From Druceiella hillmani (taxonomy: Eukaryota; Arthropoda; Insecta; Lepidoptera; Hepialidae), in NCBI GenBank assembly GCA_039881145.1, contig JAYKKI010000074.1, positions 6,826,001-6,890,000 on the forward strand: a stretch of DNA of 64,000 bases, given 5' to 3'. This document shows, one piece after another, positions 1 through 12,021 of this stretch. Position numbers and translations under genes: made by a program. Every line of letters starts with the position of its first letter. Within the stretch, counting starts at the first letter, position 1. Under the pieces are notes generated by a model. That model saw only the letters and a program-made list of their open reading frames with translations, did not search any database and was not told the DNA's origin.

Positions 1-1139
1 TAAGAAGTTAATGTCTTTTTTCGTAATTATTAAGAATGCCTCTACAAATATTATTAGATTTTCACGCAGTATATAATTTAATAATGGCACAATACATAAA
101 AGACTGAACTTACTTGATATAATAAAGGATTGACGCATCTCTTCACCAGGAAGGTAAAAAATTAGACGAGATACTTTATTTATTTAGGGAAATAATTTAT
201 ATAGATAATGAAGTCAAATAATTTCACAACCTAATTTGGTAAATAGTTCATTGAAAATAGGATAAGCTAATTATGTTTGTTATATCTTTAGTGAGACCGA
301 TAAGAGTGGGACACATGTGGATCGATATTGAAAGCTTCTAATAGTCATTATTTAAATAAAGAAAAATCCACCAAATTCTTAAAAAGCTCTCTCTTGGTCA
401 CTGAGACATAAATTTTCTTTATTATATGAAGATTTAATCTTAGAAACGTGAAGTGTGATCAAGTTTTAATCTTACTTGAAAAAGTTGTTCACCGTTACTA
501 AGTACATTAAATAAACTTAATTAGTAAATACATATTTTTTTCACTTAGCGTATTAAAGCTTAGAAAAAGTAAATACGTGAAGATTTATATGATATTTCCA
601 GGTATATAATTTCTATTTAGACCCATTCGTGCTTTTTGTTCAAAGGAGTAGATATTTGGAAAACGTTTCACCTTTTTCGCCATGAATTTCAATTACCAGC
701 ACTTTTTTAAGGACTCAATATTAATTCGCTATATGAGAAATGGGCGTATATATAACGGGCGTACCAATGAAATCCCCTATGAATGTAAAATGTTGATCTG
801 TGCTCTTTGTTATACTTGTCTGCGCTGGAAAGATCCGATTATTGCTTCTTTTGTTTTAATGGTGATATAACTTTAATACGAGGTGTTTATTATTGTTTTA
901 AGAAAATAATTTATTTCTATATTTCAATCACCTATGCATGTCAAATCATGCAAATAACAGACTGAACAAAAATAACTACAAATTATTTTCTAGCGTAAAT
1001 CCATACTGAATAAATTTAATAGCAATTCTTTAATTTTTTATATAACACAATCGAATCGGTAACTGAAATATATACAAGGCAATAATATTTCCTATGTATT
1101 ACAAAGGCGATAAGAAATCGAACAACAATAAACGATAAT
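1..1139. other. AT-rich noncoding stretch, no feature seen
   Basis: Low-complexity AT-rich sequence. The only ORF of note (682-870, plus, 62 codons) has no recognisable motif, lies in ordinary AT-rich DNA and has the length expected by chance. I see no gene, repeat or RNA structure here. Confidence 0.6.
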
Positions 1140-1256
1140 TCAATGAAGGACCGGGTACATTATGAATCAGCGGTCGAGCTACAAGAGTATTGGACGATTA
1201 ATATAAGCCCTCACACGAGCGGGGTTTGTACCGCATATGTTCTGGCGAGTCACAGA
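1140..1256. other. GC-richer island, possible conserved noncoding element
   Basis: About 115 bp that is clearly richer in G+C and CpG than its surroundings (for example 'cagcggtcgagctac' and 'cacacgagcggggttt'). It has no ORF with coding features in any frame. A conserved cis-regulatory element or an old unrecognised transposon fragment are both possible; the first is inference from composition only. Confidence 0.25.
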
Positions 1257-1654
1257 AATACAGAATCAACCAGGATTTAACAACAATTATTTCGAACTGA
1301 ATTTAATTTCAAGTTGTTTCGTGGAATGAATAAGTTGTTTACAGTGGCACAAGTCTTCTTTCTTAGAATAAGTGAGAATTTTTGCTCGATTGGGTAATTT
1401 GGACTAGCTGTGTTAAAATGTGGTACTAACTGAACGTGAATTGTAACTGAATGTAATTTCAAATGTTTATAGTCGACTTGTAATAAAAAACGAACATGCT
1501 AGATATTTACTATATTTATGGATTAAATAATTTCCATTTTATAATATAAGAAATGACGAATTTCTGAATTTAAATTCATTCTTTAAAGTCATTATTCATG
1601 TTTGGAATGAACGTCAAATCACGATTATCGGAAAAAATGTTCGTTTTGGTAATA

Positions 1655-1802
1655 CGGATGTGATTCTCTAGATCCGATCCATCGATTTAGGGATCATGTA
1701 AGCATATGGGGTCGCAATGCGGGGCGATAGCGGCGTCCTGGTGTGCCATGAGAACGCTACTTGTTACTGGTAATCGTTGACCGCGCCGATCTTATCTTCA
1801 CC
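1655..1802. other. GC-richer island, possible conserved noncoding element
   Basis: A 150-bp block with CpG-containing motifs ('ggtcgcaatgcggggcgat', 'gaccgcgccgatctt') in AT-rich flanks. No coding signature is visible. It ends about 80 bp before the 131-bp tandem array. Confidence 0.25.
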
Positions 1803-1885
1803 TTTATGTGCCATTATGTATAGAATTTTTATGATGGTTACATCAGAAAGTTAGTTCATTTGTAATCTTATCTCGATAAGTGAGT

Positions 1886-2409
1886 AGCTTTTGGTTTGTG
1901 TCGATAAATTAGCATTTTTGGATTGTTGTTTGTAACAATAGCAACAGACCAAGTATTCATGTAAAATACAATAAAAACAATGCTACTATTATAAGAGTTG
2001 TGTCACACTTGTGATTAGCTTTTGGTTTGTGTCGATAAATTAGCATTTTTGAATTGTTGTTTGTAACAATAGCAATAGACCAAGTATTCAGGTAAAATAC
2101 AATAAAAACAATGCTACTATTATAAGAGTTGTGTCACACTTGTGATTAGCTTTTGGTTTGTGTCGATAAATTAGCATTTTTGAATTGTTGTTTGTAACAA
2201 TAGCAATAGACCAAGTATTCAGGTAAAATACAATAAAAACAATGCTACTATTATAAGAGTTGTGTCACACTTGTGATTAGCTTTTGGTTTGTGTCGATAA
2301 ATTAGCATTTTTGAATTGTTGTTTGTAACAATAGCAATAGACCAAGTATTCAGGTAAAATACAATAAAAACAATGCTACTATTATAAGAGTTGTGTCACA
2401 CTTGTAATG
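1886..2409. repeat. Minisatellite, 131 bp x 4
   Basis: Four head-to-tail copies of a 131-bp unit start at 1886, 2017, 2148 and 2279, each opening with 'agcttttggtttgtgtcg'. Copies 2, 3 and 4 read as identical to one another; copy 1 differs at about three positions. Each unit carries a small inverted repeat (attgtt...aacaat). Such identity implies very recent amplification or gene conversion of copies 2-4. The unit is not a multiple of three and holds stops in all frames, so it is not coding. Confidence 0.95.
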
Positions 2410-2556
2410 ATGATATAAACAGGAGTAATCTTTACTATCATTTTAGTTAAGTTTATCACCATTTTAATCTTTGTGGTCAACTGTCGAGATAAACATATGA
2501 ATACATATTTAAATACAAAAATATGCAAGTTTTAAAAAATTGAATATTAAATGAGA

Positions 2557-2558
<2 letters not shown>

Positions 2559-2645
<87 letters not shown>
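2559..2645. repeat. (TA)n microsatellite
   Basis: An uninterrupted alternating AT tract of about 86 bp, the first of roughly nine such tracts in the window. Likely polymorphic in length. Confidence 0.97.
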
Positions 2646-2648
<3 letters not shown>

Positions 2649-3325
2649 GGCAGTCGTTTGTTTATATGAATTCATTGTTCTTAACTAAACACAATTATAT
2701 TTCTAATATTTTCATTTGTTTCCAGTGGTGATGGTTTCATAGTTTTCACAATTTTTCTACTTTTCTCTGTACATCATTAATATAGCGAAGTTAGACGAAT
2801 TTCAACTAGTCTTGATGATATCGTTCATAGACAGTACTTTCCATTGTGCCATTTTATTGTTTCCAAGTTTCATGTAATAGTTTATTTGGAATTTGATTTC
2901 CAAAAAAATTCATGGAAAATGTATAAGTACGTGCTGGAAATTCTAATAAGAATCAATTTTCACTTATATTTCTTACAAAATCAAACCGTTTTTCATGATA
3001 GGTTCACAGGCGTCCCAGATTTCATCTTACGTAGAGATTTTTTGTGAATAAATTCGAAATAAATGAGGCTGTAATGAATATTTTTGAAGAATTTTGTTTT
3101 AAAACTCCAAACACCTTTGTAAGACGTAAAGTACCCAATTTCGTTTTTCATTTATTTAATACTGCATCTAGAGTTCACTATTTTGTACATTACGCTTTAA
3201 TATTTGTATCTTTAGTCCCAGCAGGTCTTCTGGAAGGTTCTGTTAAGTTAGACTCTTAACTGCACTGCGAACTGATACCTAAAAACTTACAATAATATTA
3301 TCATAGTTGAGCCGCAAATATGGGC
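2646..3325. other. AT-rich noncoding stretch
   Basis: Two short adjacent plus-strand ORFs (2844-3047 and 3044-3259, overlapping by 4 bp and in different frames) fall here. Neither has a recognisable motif, both are rich in codons typical of random AT-rich DNA, and no splice or promoter context supports them. I treat the region as noncoding. Confidence 0.5.
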
Positions 3326-3478
3326 AATATTTCAGACGATCCATTCACACGGGGCGGGCAGTCGGGGCCACATTAGCAGCGCCTAATCACTCAACTCATT
3401 GTTCGCGTTAATTTATCACGGATGCGGAACATCGTTTGACGGGCGAAACCGGAAACTGGCGGCCACACGCTCGTATGT
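3326..3478. other. CpG-rich island, possible conserved noncoding element
   Basis: About 150 bp of strongly GC-enriched DNA ('cacggggcgggcagtcgggg', 'gacgggcgaaaccgg', 'ctggcggccacacgctcg') without a supportable ORF. The contrast with the AT-rich flanks is one of the sharpest in the left part of the window. Regulatory function is inference. Confidence 0.3.
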
Positions 3479-3959
3479 AACTAAATATTTTGATTTTTAC
3501 ATGTGCTTTATTTTTAATGTGTTGGTACGGTTTTGTTGAATCTATTTGTGGGGGAGATTTTAAGGTTTTACCTACGTAGGGGTGCACAAATCAAATACGT
3601 ATTGACAGTCGGGATTAGACATTGGCAGGAATATTGTAAAAAAAATTATTGTTGTTGTTGAGGATTCAGTTTTATGCGTAATTTGATTCCACGATGAAGT
3701 TGCAACCGGGGGCTAGAACTGCCTAATTTTTTAATTGTGGTATTTGTGAAGCTACGTATGATAAAGCAAAATTAAATGTAAATATTATTATTTTTTTTAA
3801 TGAAAATTTAATTAATTTGAATGGTTTATTGGTGGAGTCTAAACTACTTTACTATGTCTATTTATATATTATGTTAAATAAGTTTAAACTGGTTCGGGCC
3901 CTATTAATGTAGTATTAATAACCCAGGCATATTAACCCACGATATTTAAACAGAGACTG

Positions 3960-4045
3960 TATCTCTTCTCGAAAATCAAAATCGAAAATCATCATCAATC
4001 AATCGAAATTCAATCGAAAAATCAATCGAAATTCATCTTAATCGA
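3960..4045 (+). repeat. Degenerate short tandem motif around 'aatcgaaa'
   Basis: The motif 'aatcgaaa' or 'aatcaatcgaaa' recurs about seven times within 85 bp, just before a long TA tract. It looks like a short degenerate microsatellite. Confidence 0.6.
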
Positions 4046-4078
4046 AAAGCAGCAAACAAATAAGACAGAATATAATAT

Positions 4079-4214
<136 letters not shown>

Positions 4215-4591
4215 TATATACAATTAAAAACAAATTGTAAAAATAAAGCTTTTAAAGTATAAATCATCATTCAGAAAAGGCAGGTTTTGTTATAAACTCA
4301 ATTCTGAAGCTTGGTGGAAGCTTCTAAATTTTTTTCAGAATTCGAATATTCCTTTTGATGAGTCGAGAATTAAATTTATATCTAATTGTGGACGACGTAA
4401 TTCATTAAAAGTTTCTTTTTGAATTTACAATTATTTTTTGCCATTCGAATTTCGTAATAACTCTAATATTTTGTATATTTCTTCGAAATCTTGGATGTAT
4501 GTTGCTCAAGGTATGACTTCTTTACAACCCCATAGGATAGTGTAACTGAGTCTTCATTACAATGCAGCTACTGACTTAAGCTATTTTAAAG

Positions 4592-4935
4592 ATATTTACG
4601 CTTCGTTCATCTGATGGATGAAGAGGAATTACGGTGAACAAGTACACAGCGTTTACGCCTTCCTGTTTGCGATTTCATCAACCCAACTCTCAAGGGCCGT
4701 CCACTTACAGCCCCATCGCCAGTAATCAGCCGTCTGTGGGAGCCAACTACATTCCTCGACAGGAAGTCGCTTCCTACAGGCGACCCTTTGCCACTATAAA
4801 CAATCTTTGTACTAAGCGACATGCCAATTGCTGAGCTACACTTTCGAGATGGAACGATGACGAAGCGACCTACTGCAGCTTCGCGCTGTTAAGCGATGGG
4901 CAGTATTGCAGAGTGGTTGATGGGCAGGATGTTAC
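4592..4935. other. GC-richer segment of unknown origin
   Basis: About 340 bp with near-balanced base composition, open in one frame on each strand (71 codons minus at 4607-4822, 66 codons plus at 4634-4834). Neither translation resembles a family I know. It contains a short palindrome, 'aggaagtcgcttcct'. It may be a remnant of a mobile element or a noncoding conserved block. I do not assign a gene. Confidence 0.25.
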
Positions 4936-6307
4936 GAATGAGCTATATAATTACTTATTTTTTATTATGCAAGTGCGACTTGCTTTATACTCACGATTGT
5001 TAAAGAAGTTACTTGAAAGTTAAATAATGTAGATTATCTACCAACGCCTTGCACAAGTGCTAGAGCACGCTTCTGTCACCTAAAGGGTTTTGTGTTTTAT
5101 TGACCAATTACTTGTTGGAGAAGCATATTATAATATCGATTCTAGATAAAGATTGTCAAGTATATAGTTATAGTAAAATACTCGCCCTATATATTTATGG
5201 TGTAATTTAATTACAGTAGTTTTTATTATAAGTGAACCATATTTTTTATTAATTCTATGTATATACATAGATAAAATATAATTTATAAATGCACATTAAT
5301 TAAGAATACAATAACGTACAATGAGATTTGGAGACATCGTTATTCAAATCGGATATAGTCCATTCAGTAAGAAAATGACTTACAATCTTGGCAGGGTGGA
5401 ATGCTTCTATACAAATCAGTGCATGATGGAGACAAGTCAAAGAGATTATGTTGATTTTTTATATTTTATGTGAGGTAAAGAAAGTAATGCGAGTTCTATT
5501 TATTCTGTAAATTTATGAGAGTTCATAAAAGACGTGATTTTTTTCTGTGTAACGGTTTGAAAATATGTAATATGTATTATATTTTTTAAGTTACTTAAAA
5601 ACGGAAGTTTACCATATCAAGGATGATGATGAAGTGTTTTCAAACACGGTTTCTGACTTGTTCCCGGTGTGATTTTGCCAAGTATCTAAATTACAATAAA
5701 TACTCAGAATATTCAGGTTATAAACCTGAAATAAAGGGTATTTTTTTATAAAAACCTAATGAATATGTTTTTAGTGTGTGAAAACAGCATTGTAAGTATT
5801 GTTACGAACTGAATGTGTCAGAAACTGGTGCCAAAGTCTGAAAAGAAAAAATATTTAATATGATAAATTTCACTTTTTATAAAAATTTTAAAGAGGGAAT
5901 TCCTAATATTATTTTGAGAATCTTATATACAGTAAATGTTCAAAAACATTGTTTAATTCTAAAAGTAAGTCTGTAAAGTGAATGGTGAAAACTGCATTAA
6001 AATAATTTTAGCAATTCTTGTTTCTGAAAAAGTTCAGTTTGTGTACACGACCTTTGATATATACTTATATTTGTATGGACAAAGAAGGATACATTATGCA
6101 AAAACAAATGACAAATTATTTTTTCGTTATGTTTAAAAAAATAGTAATCCTAAGGATAATTTTTAAAAAGTTTTATTAAGTTAAAATTTTATATTTATTG
6201 TGGCCATCCCTTACTTTTAATATTTTTTAGTCAAACGATTATTATCTTAATAATATTAAGATATACGTATATATTAAAAGAAACAAATGACCCCATTTTT
6301 CATATAA
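4936..6307. other. AT-rich noncoding stretch
   Basis: Nothing recognisable beyond a short palindrome around 5713-5731 ('ttcaggtt', three bases, 'aacctgaa'). There are no ORFs above 60 codons. Confidence 0.6.
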
Positions 6308-6645
6308 TTATGTCATCAACTATGTCGACTGTTTTGCCCTCGCGCCCATTACGTAAGAAAGAGTTTCATTATTTGTGTAATAATATCATAGCTATCCTCT
6401 TCGGTTTATTACGTGGCTGTAAATCGATCGTACGACCGAGGACACTCAATTTTATCTCACGAATGGAGAGCGAGGCCGGCGAGGGGACTACGCTCAGTGA
6501 CATTGACATCATTACGTATGCGGGTTTTACCGCCTTTTCATTAGATACATGAGAGAAACCAGCCTGGCGTTTTGGGTCCGCAAAACCTTCGATATACACA
6601 AAGCTGACGCACCGGTGGAAACTCCGCTTTATTGATGCTGTGTTT
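6308..6645. other. GC-richer island, possible conserved noncoding element
   Basis: About 340 bp of mixed composition with CpG clusters ('cgatcgtacgaccgagga', 'gagagcgaggccggcgaggg'). Both strands are open for 76-80 codons (6310-6552 plus, 6369-6599 minus), but the translations do not resemble any domain and overlap almost completely, as expected of GC-richer noncoding DNA. It borders the SINE copy at 6716. Confidence 0.3.
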
Positions 6646-6715
6646 TTTTGTCCGACGGATTATATCTGGGAATGACTGCGCGATAGTGACCAAGTCTCGA
6701 TTGTTTGTATATAAC

Positions 6716-6914
6716 TATTTATTTATCTACTTTAATGTATCTAATGCTACATATGGCGCACTCATTGCTACGAGAGCAATTCTTACAGTGAACCATAACA
6801 CCAGTCCAGCCCCATTCGACGAACGGCTGGGAATCGAACCCGGGTCCCCGCGGTGCACCACATCGTCAAAGGCCGTATGCCTTGTAATCAATCCAACACA
6901 CCACGGCGACGACG
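6716..6914 (-). mobile_element. tRNA-derived SINE, copy A
   Basis: Read on the minus strand, this element starts near 'cgtcgccgtggtgtgttgg'. It carries a pol III A-box-like motif (tggtgtgttgg, plus coordinates 6893-6903) and an exact B-box (ggttcgattcc, 6830-6840), with spacing typical of a tRNA head. A tRNA-unrelated body follows, ending in an AT-rich tail near 'tatttatcta'. Two other copies lie at 26295 and 30631. A tRNA-derived SINE is the simplest reading: the head is not a functional tRNA, because no full cloverleaf with matching acceptor stem is evident. The family name is unknown to me. Confidence 0.8.
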
Positions 6915-6928
6915 CTATCCTCTTCGAT

Positions 6929-7517
6929 ATGGCTGGAATGGCACTTTTAAAGGATAATTAACTAACACATTAATAAATGAAAAATTAGTTAATAAATGAT
7001 AAAAACTATGACAGGAATGACACTTTTAAAGGATAATTAACTAACCAATCAATAAAGGAAAAATTAGTTAATAAAGGATAAAAAACTATGGCAGGAATGA
7101 CTCTTTTAAAGGATAATTATCTAACAAATTAATAAAGGTAAAATTAGTTAATAAAGGATAAAAAAACTATGACAGGAATGACACTTTTAAAGGATAATTA
7201 ACTAACAAATTAATAAAGGAAAAATTAGTTAATAAAGGATAAAAAACTATGTCAGGAATGACACTTTTAAAGGATAATTAACTAACAAATTAATAAAGGA
7301 AAAATTAGTTAATAAAGGATGAAAAACTATGTTAGGAATGACACTTTTAAAGGATAATTAACAAATTAATAAAGGAAAAATTAGTTAATAAAGGATAAAA
7401 AACTATGACATGAATGACACTTTTAAAGGATAATTAACTAACAAATTAATAAAGGAAAAATTAGTTAATAAAGGATAAAAAACTATGACAGGTATGACAC
7501 TTTTAAAGGATAATTAA
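6929..7517 (+). repeat. Minisatellite, about 80 bp x 8
   Basis: Eight monomers of 76-81 bp are marked by 'cacttttaaaggataatt' (starts about 6942, 7021, 7101, 7182, 7262, 7342, 7418 and 7498). Each contains 'aataaaggaaaaattagtt' and 'ataaaggataaaaaacta'. The variants include a 4-bp deletion (ctaa) in the sixth unit. The array begins about 15 bp from the head of SINE copy A. Confidence 0.95.
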
Positions 7518-7815
7518 ATTAATATAATAATATGGCAAGAACAGACTGTGATGTACTAAGTGATGTTTAATGAAGGACAGTGGCATGATCTTTTACATAT
7601 TTTAGTGGCAGGAGTAATAGATAATTAGAAATTAATAAAGGAAAAATTAGTTAATAAAGGATAAAAAACTATGACAGGTATGACACTTTTAAAGGATAAT
7701 TAAATTAATATAATGATATGGCAAGAACAGACTGTGATGTACTAAGTGATGTTTAATGAAGGACAGTGGCATGATCTTTTACATATTTTAGTGGCAGGAG
7801 TAATATATAATTAGA
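7440..7815 (+). repeat. 186-bp tandem duplication joining minisatellite and unique sequence
   Basis: The last minisatellite unit plus about 105 bp of unrelated sequence (from 'atggcaagaacagactgtg' to 'gtggcaggagtaata') has been duplicated in tandem. The same landmark lies at 7532 and 7718, a shift of 186 bp. The two copies are nearly identical, so this event is more recent than the spread of the 80-bp units. Confidence 0.93.
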
Positions 7816-9536
7816 AATACGGCAACTTTGTTTGAAATTAGGCAATAAATGTACGTTGCTTATGTTGGTTGTGTTTTGAATATCATAAAAGCTATATTTG
7901 AAACAAAAATGATCATTTTTGACTTAGTTACTTCAATGTTAATAGTAATAGTTCAGACAATGAAAACGAAATTATTCTTGAGTTATATACTTTATATTTT
8001 TATGAGATAAATTTATAACTTAGTCACAATCCTATATTCAGGATTTATTTCGCTTTAATCATAATCAAACTATAAGTTAAAAATAAAGTGACGTTATTAG
8101 GAGAAATTGCGGTAGATTTATGAGTATAAAGAAGTGATATTTATTGCATTAGGAGTTTTCTCTAAAGTATGTCCAACATTTATAAATTTGTTTTTGAAAA
8201 TTTTCTAACTAATTGTATACGAAATTTATTGATACTCCTTTTTTTGGTACATTTGTCGGTTCGGCTGAAATTATAATACTTTAATTTAGTATAGATTGCG
8301 TCTACGATAAACTTCTAAACGTTGATTTCATTATTAAGTTTACTATTTCATCGTTAATTGTTTACTAAATAATAATTAATACATGTCCATATTTTTCTAT
8401 TGGTAGGCAACATTTTATTAACGTTTTGTACTGAAATTGAAAAACGGGGTTTGTCTGTCTAGTCATCAGTGGCCTTTTTAGAATTTGATCAAAAGTGTAA
8501 ACGTTTTGTTTCGAATTATTTTAGAATCCTACATGTGTGATCAGTAATTGGTTATTTTTGCACATAATCAGTTTTCAAACGTCTAAAAGGCTATGTACAA
8601 TTACCGTACCTGGTTAAATGAAAGCAAAAACAATTCTGAAAAAAAACTCAGAGTGTGCGTGTAACGAAGTCCATATAACTATAATAATGTCCAATTACGT
8701 ACAAATTAGCAAATTTTTAAATTAAAACTCTAGTACAGAACTCTTATTATGCTGGTTTTTATTTACATTGAATTAGTTTCTTTTTTATGTTCATGGGTAT
8801 GGTTGATAGCAAATTTTAATTGGATAATAATTTATTTATAAAAAAATTAAGTCTATAACTCAAGTTAAAGTATGAGCAAATTTATTATCCCTTCTTACAA
8901 AATAAGATTACAAATATTCAAGCAAATATTTAGAAGATAATTACAATTGTTTGAATTAAGCTGCCCCCTATGTGATATTATTTAAAATGGCTATTATAGT
9001 ATTACACGTGAGCAATCAAAATTTGATTGATTTATTCAGCAGTTTCTGCATAACTGAATAATGAACAAATGAAAAAAATGTTTCTAATTATTGAATTATA
9101 CATTTTGGAAATGTTATTAGTTTTGTCTCTTTGTCGGTTTGTTGGTTAAAATAACAACGTAAATAGAATAAAAAAATATTAGCGATTCTTAGACGAATTT
9201 ATGATCATTTATAAGATACCTGTATATATAAGCAAGCAATATTTGAGTTGTAGTTATCAGTTGTTTTCGTTAGAATTCGGTGTAATATAGCATTATTATT
9301 GTTATTATTTTTTAGAATTTTTAAAGAAGGGGCACTATCATTTTAAGATGTAAAATTTTTAGGTTAATTGATAATTGCAATAAAAGTACTCTATTTTTAG
9401 TATTATGTACTTGTAGATTAGATTGTTAGAAAATAAATTAAATACTTGTCACTAACACTACAACTCGAAAAGGTTGTACAATTGTCGCAAGGCATTTTAA
9501 TAAATGAGTCATCCTCTAGTAAAACCGTCGTTTTAT
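7816..9536. other. AT-rich noncoding stretch
   Basis: 1.7 kb of AT-rich sequence without ORFs above threshold, recognisable repeats or RNA genes. Confidence 0.6.
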
Positions 9537-9752
9537 TCCAAATTATTCACAATTAAATGAAACTACGTAATGTAGTATTATTTCTACTTTCTTTAAATTC
9601 TTTACCGCGACCTAGGTTGCGTTGTATTATAACATCTTCAGGTGGGCTATTAGAAAATAATCTATAATAGCCCACCTTTAGAAATAATACTACATCACCT
9701 AGTTTCCTTTAAAATTAGTTTCTAAAAAGTTAACGCCAAATATGTTCAATAT
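9537..9752 (+). repeat. Fold-back repeat family F3, copy 1 (inverted pair)
   Basis: The left part matches copy 3 (34983-35131) in inverse orientation, sharing 'aaactacgt', 'gtagtattatttctacttt', 'cgacctaggtt' and 'catcttcaggtggg'. The right part is a second, internally deleted arm in opposite orientation, ending 'ttaacgccaaatatgttcaa'. At the centre is a perfect 12-bp hairpin (ggtgggctatta / taatagcccacc, about 9640-9675). Two divergent copies therefore face each other and form a long fold-back. It could be a MITE, a SINE-like sequence or the tail of a LINE; I cannot name it. Confidence 0.75.
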
Positions 9753-10299
9753 TTAAAATGATTTATTATTGCAGCATTGGTTGAAGTCCAGCTTGTTGTC
9801 AGAAAGTGTTTTTAGCATTACTTTTCTAAGGTGTCAATATACTTTCAATTTTACAGTCATCGTCGTAGATCGAGTCGAATTAATTTAACATAATTAATTC
9901 AAGATGAGTAGTCTGTGTGTTGCCTGTCTTTTTATCCTTGTTCTCGAGTGAAAGATGTTGTAAATTATTTTTTCCAGTATTTATGATTTTATTAAAAGAA
10001 CGGAATTTGGGAGTATGATAAAAGAGTATTACATTTAAATTAAATTGTTGATTACTATAATGGCAGCATTATTAAGCATATTAAGGAAGCACAGTTTCCA
10101 TATTTTCTCCACAATTTTATTTATTGGAATTATAGAAAATATAAAGAGTAAAAAAGGATGGCATTCAAAATTGAAATTTTAATTCATCGTTTTAGTACTA
10201 TATCAAATTGTCTAATTACTGACTCCTTCAGTCGTTATATGAAACCAATAAATAAGTTTCGCGCAGTTCGAATTACCTAAACGGTACCAAGTAAAGAAT
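9753..10299. other. AT-rich noncoding stretch
   Basis: No ORF, repeat or structure recognised. Confidence 0.6.
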
Positions 10300-10545
10300 T
10301 CAGGAACATGCTAAATGAGTACTTCCGTCCACAAAGCAAAGTTGGAGTGGTCTTAGCTCTGAACATAGTGAAGCCAAACTATACACAATATCGAATCGTC
10401 CACTCGTATAACTCCCCACTGCATTAGCCCTCATCATCATAGCCCGATACGATTGTAACAAAGACGGCGCGGTCTGAGAAATTGATTCTTTTGGTGAACT
10501 CTTTGTTACTTTTGTGTTCCAAGTGTATGTTAACAATGCCATCGT
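10300..10545. other. GC-richer segment, unassigned
   Basis: About 240 bp of more balanced composition. It is open on the minus strand for 80 codons starting with ATG near 10542, but the translation (low-complexity Ser/Leu-rich) has no motif I recognise. It is either a noncoding island or a decayed fragment. Not called as a gene. Confidence 0.2.
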
Positions 10546-11105
10546 TTTGCATTATGAATTTGTGCATGAGAAATTGTTTAATTGTTATTTATTTTTAACG
10601 TTCTGCTTTGTATAAATGATTTAATTTCCATTTTGTTTGAAATTGGAAAGATTTTTTTTAGACTTTGTTACGTATATATTGCATTAGTTTTTGCATAAAT
10701 TTCATAGTAAATTAACGAAATAGATATTAATGCAAAATTAATAAAACCAATTCTCTGTCAAGTGACTCACTTTGCTGCGCGTCTTACTCCAGTGGCTAAT
10801 TACATACACATTTATCTGTTGAGTTTCAAAATGCAATATTTGTAAAATATTATTTTAAAAATTATTTGGAGGGTTTTATGACAAAATAAATGAGTACAAA
10901 GAGATATATTTATCTCTTTTTAAAACTCGTTTTATAGGCAGGTAGAGATCCATTATATGGTGCCATGCTTCATATACAACGTATTTAATCATGAGGGAGT
11001 TTTGCTTTTACGGGTGACAGCATTAAGGATTAACCTAGTCGCTGTTTAGTCAACGTTGTATAGGTAAATGTAGATAGATGGGTAAAATTCCTACTGGCAG
11101 CGATG
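10546..11105. other. AT-rich noncoding stretch
   Basis: No gene, repeat or RNA structure recognised. Confidence 0.55.
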
Positions 11106-11137
11106 ACGACTACATCCTACAGGATGTATAGTCGTCG
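11106..11137. other. Hairpin at the edge of a tandem duplication
   Basis: Inverted repeat 'gacgactacatcct' / 'aggatgtatagtcgtc' with a two-base bulge. It straddles the start of the first 182-bp copy, so the left arm is outside the duplication and the right arm is repeated at 11300 (aggatgtaaagtcgtc). Confidence 0.8.
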
Positions 11138-11482
11138 AAAATATTAATCCAATATTCTCTGGTTCTCATTGTTTATAAGTTCACGTCTTATCCATCTCAA
11201 CATTTTTCTTGTCTATTACTTTCTGTAGGATTTATAGCGGGGAATGATTCCATAAGCATTATAATGTCGCTTTGATTTCATTTAAAGAATTTACAATTCC
11301 TACAGGATGTAAAGTCGTCGAAAATATTAATCCAATATTCTCTGGTTCTCATTGTTTATAAGTTCACATTTTATCCATTTCAACATTGTTGTTGTTTATT
11401 ACTCTCTCTAGACTTATAGCGGGGAATGATTCTGTAGGCATTATAATGTTGCATTGATTTCATTTAAAGAATTTACAATTCC
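11118..11482 (+). repeat. Tandem duplication, 182 bp x 2
   Basis: Two copies start at 11118 and 11300 ('ctacaggatgta...agtcgtcg'), sharing 'aatccaatattctctggttc' and 'agcggggaatgattc'. The copies differ at a scatter of sites, so the event is not very recent. Confidence 0.93.
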
Positions 11483-11589
11483 TTTGCCTTATATAAAACT
11501 CATTTCCTCAAAAACATATTTATTTGCGTCAGCCTAAATATTTACTTTATAAACTATTAAACGTTCGTTTTCTCACCACATTACTTCAC

Positions 11590-11955
11590 TCAAAACTTTG
11601 TTATTATTCAGGCGCGCACTCAACCCTATGTTAATGGCTGAAGTGTTCCTGTAACCGTGAGAGGGATGCTGCCAAGAGAAGTCTCAATCCATGCATCCTC
11701 TGGTCTCATATTACCCTTGAATAATAAAACAATAACGGAAGGGGTTGTTCCTTTCGCACGGCTTTGTTTTAATGTGAAGGAATGAGGTTTGAGGGAAACA
11801 ATGAGTGAATAGCTCGAGTGTGCGTTGTGCATTTCTTTATTCTTTGAAAAAGGGGCGTTATTATTCGGTGCACTGGGGGCATCGACTGTCATAGGATGTA
11901 AATAGTTTTTGTATGAGCTGGTTATCTTCCTATTATGGTTAAATATTACATGTTT
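11590..11955 (-). other. GC-richer segment with 131-codon open frame (unassigned)
   Basis: A minus-strand frame is open from the TA tract through 11626. The first 20 or so residues are an Ile-Tyr artefact of the repeat. The remaining roughly 110 residues (ending in a motif around 'WIETSLGSIPLTV') lie in more balanced DNA and match no family I know. It could be a remnant of an exon or element, or simply an open frame in a noncoding island. There is no start codon or splice-site support. Confidence 0.15.
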
Positions 11956-11959
11956 ATAA

Positions 11960-11964
<5 letters not shown>

Positions 11965-12018
<54 letters not shown>
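11965..12018. repeat. (TA)n microsatellite
   Basis: About 54 bp of alternating AT. Confidence 0.96.

Positions 12019-12021
<3 letters not shown>

Noticed and set aside
682..870. 62-codon plus ORF near the left end
   Set aside because: Length is at chance level, no motif, no start context, splice site or composition shift.
11626..12021. 131-codon minus ORF as a protein gene
   Set aside because: The start lies in the TA repeat and the rest has no recognised motif. Listed only as an unassigned segment.
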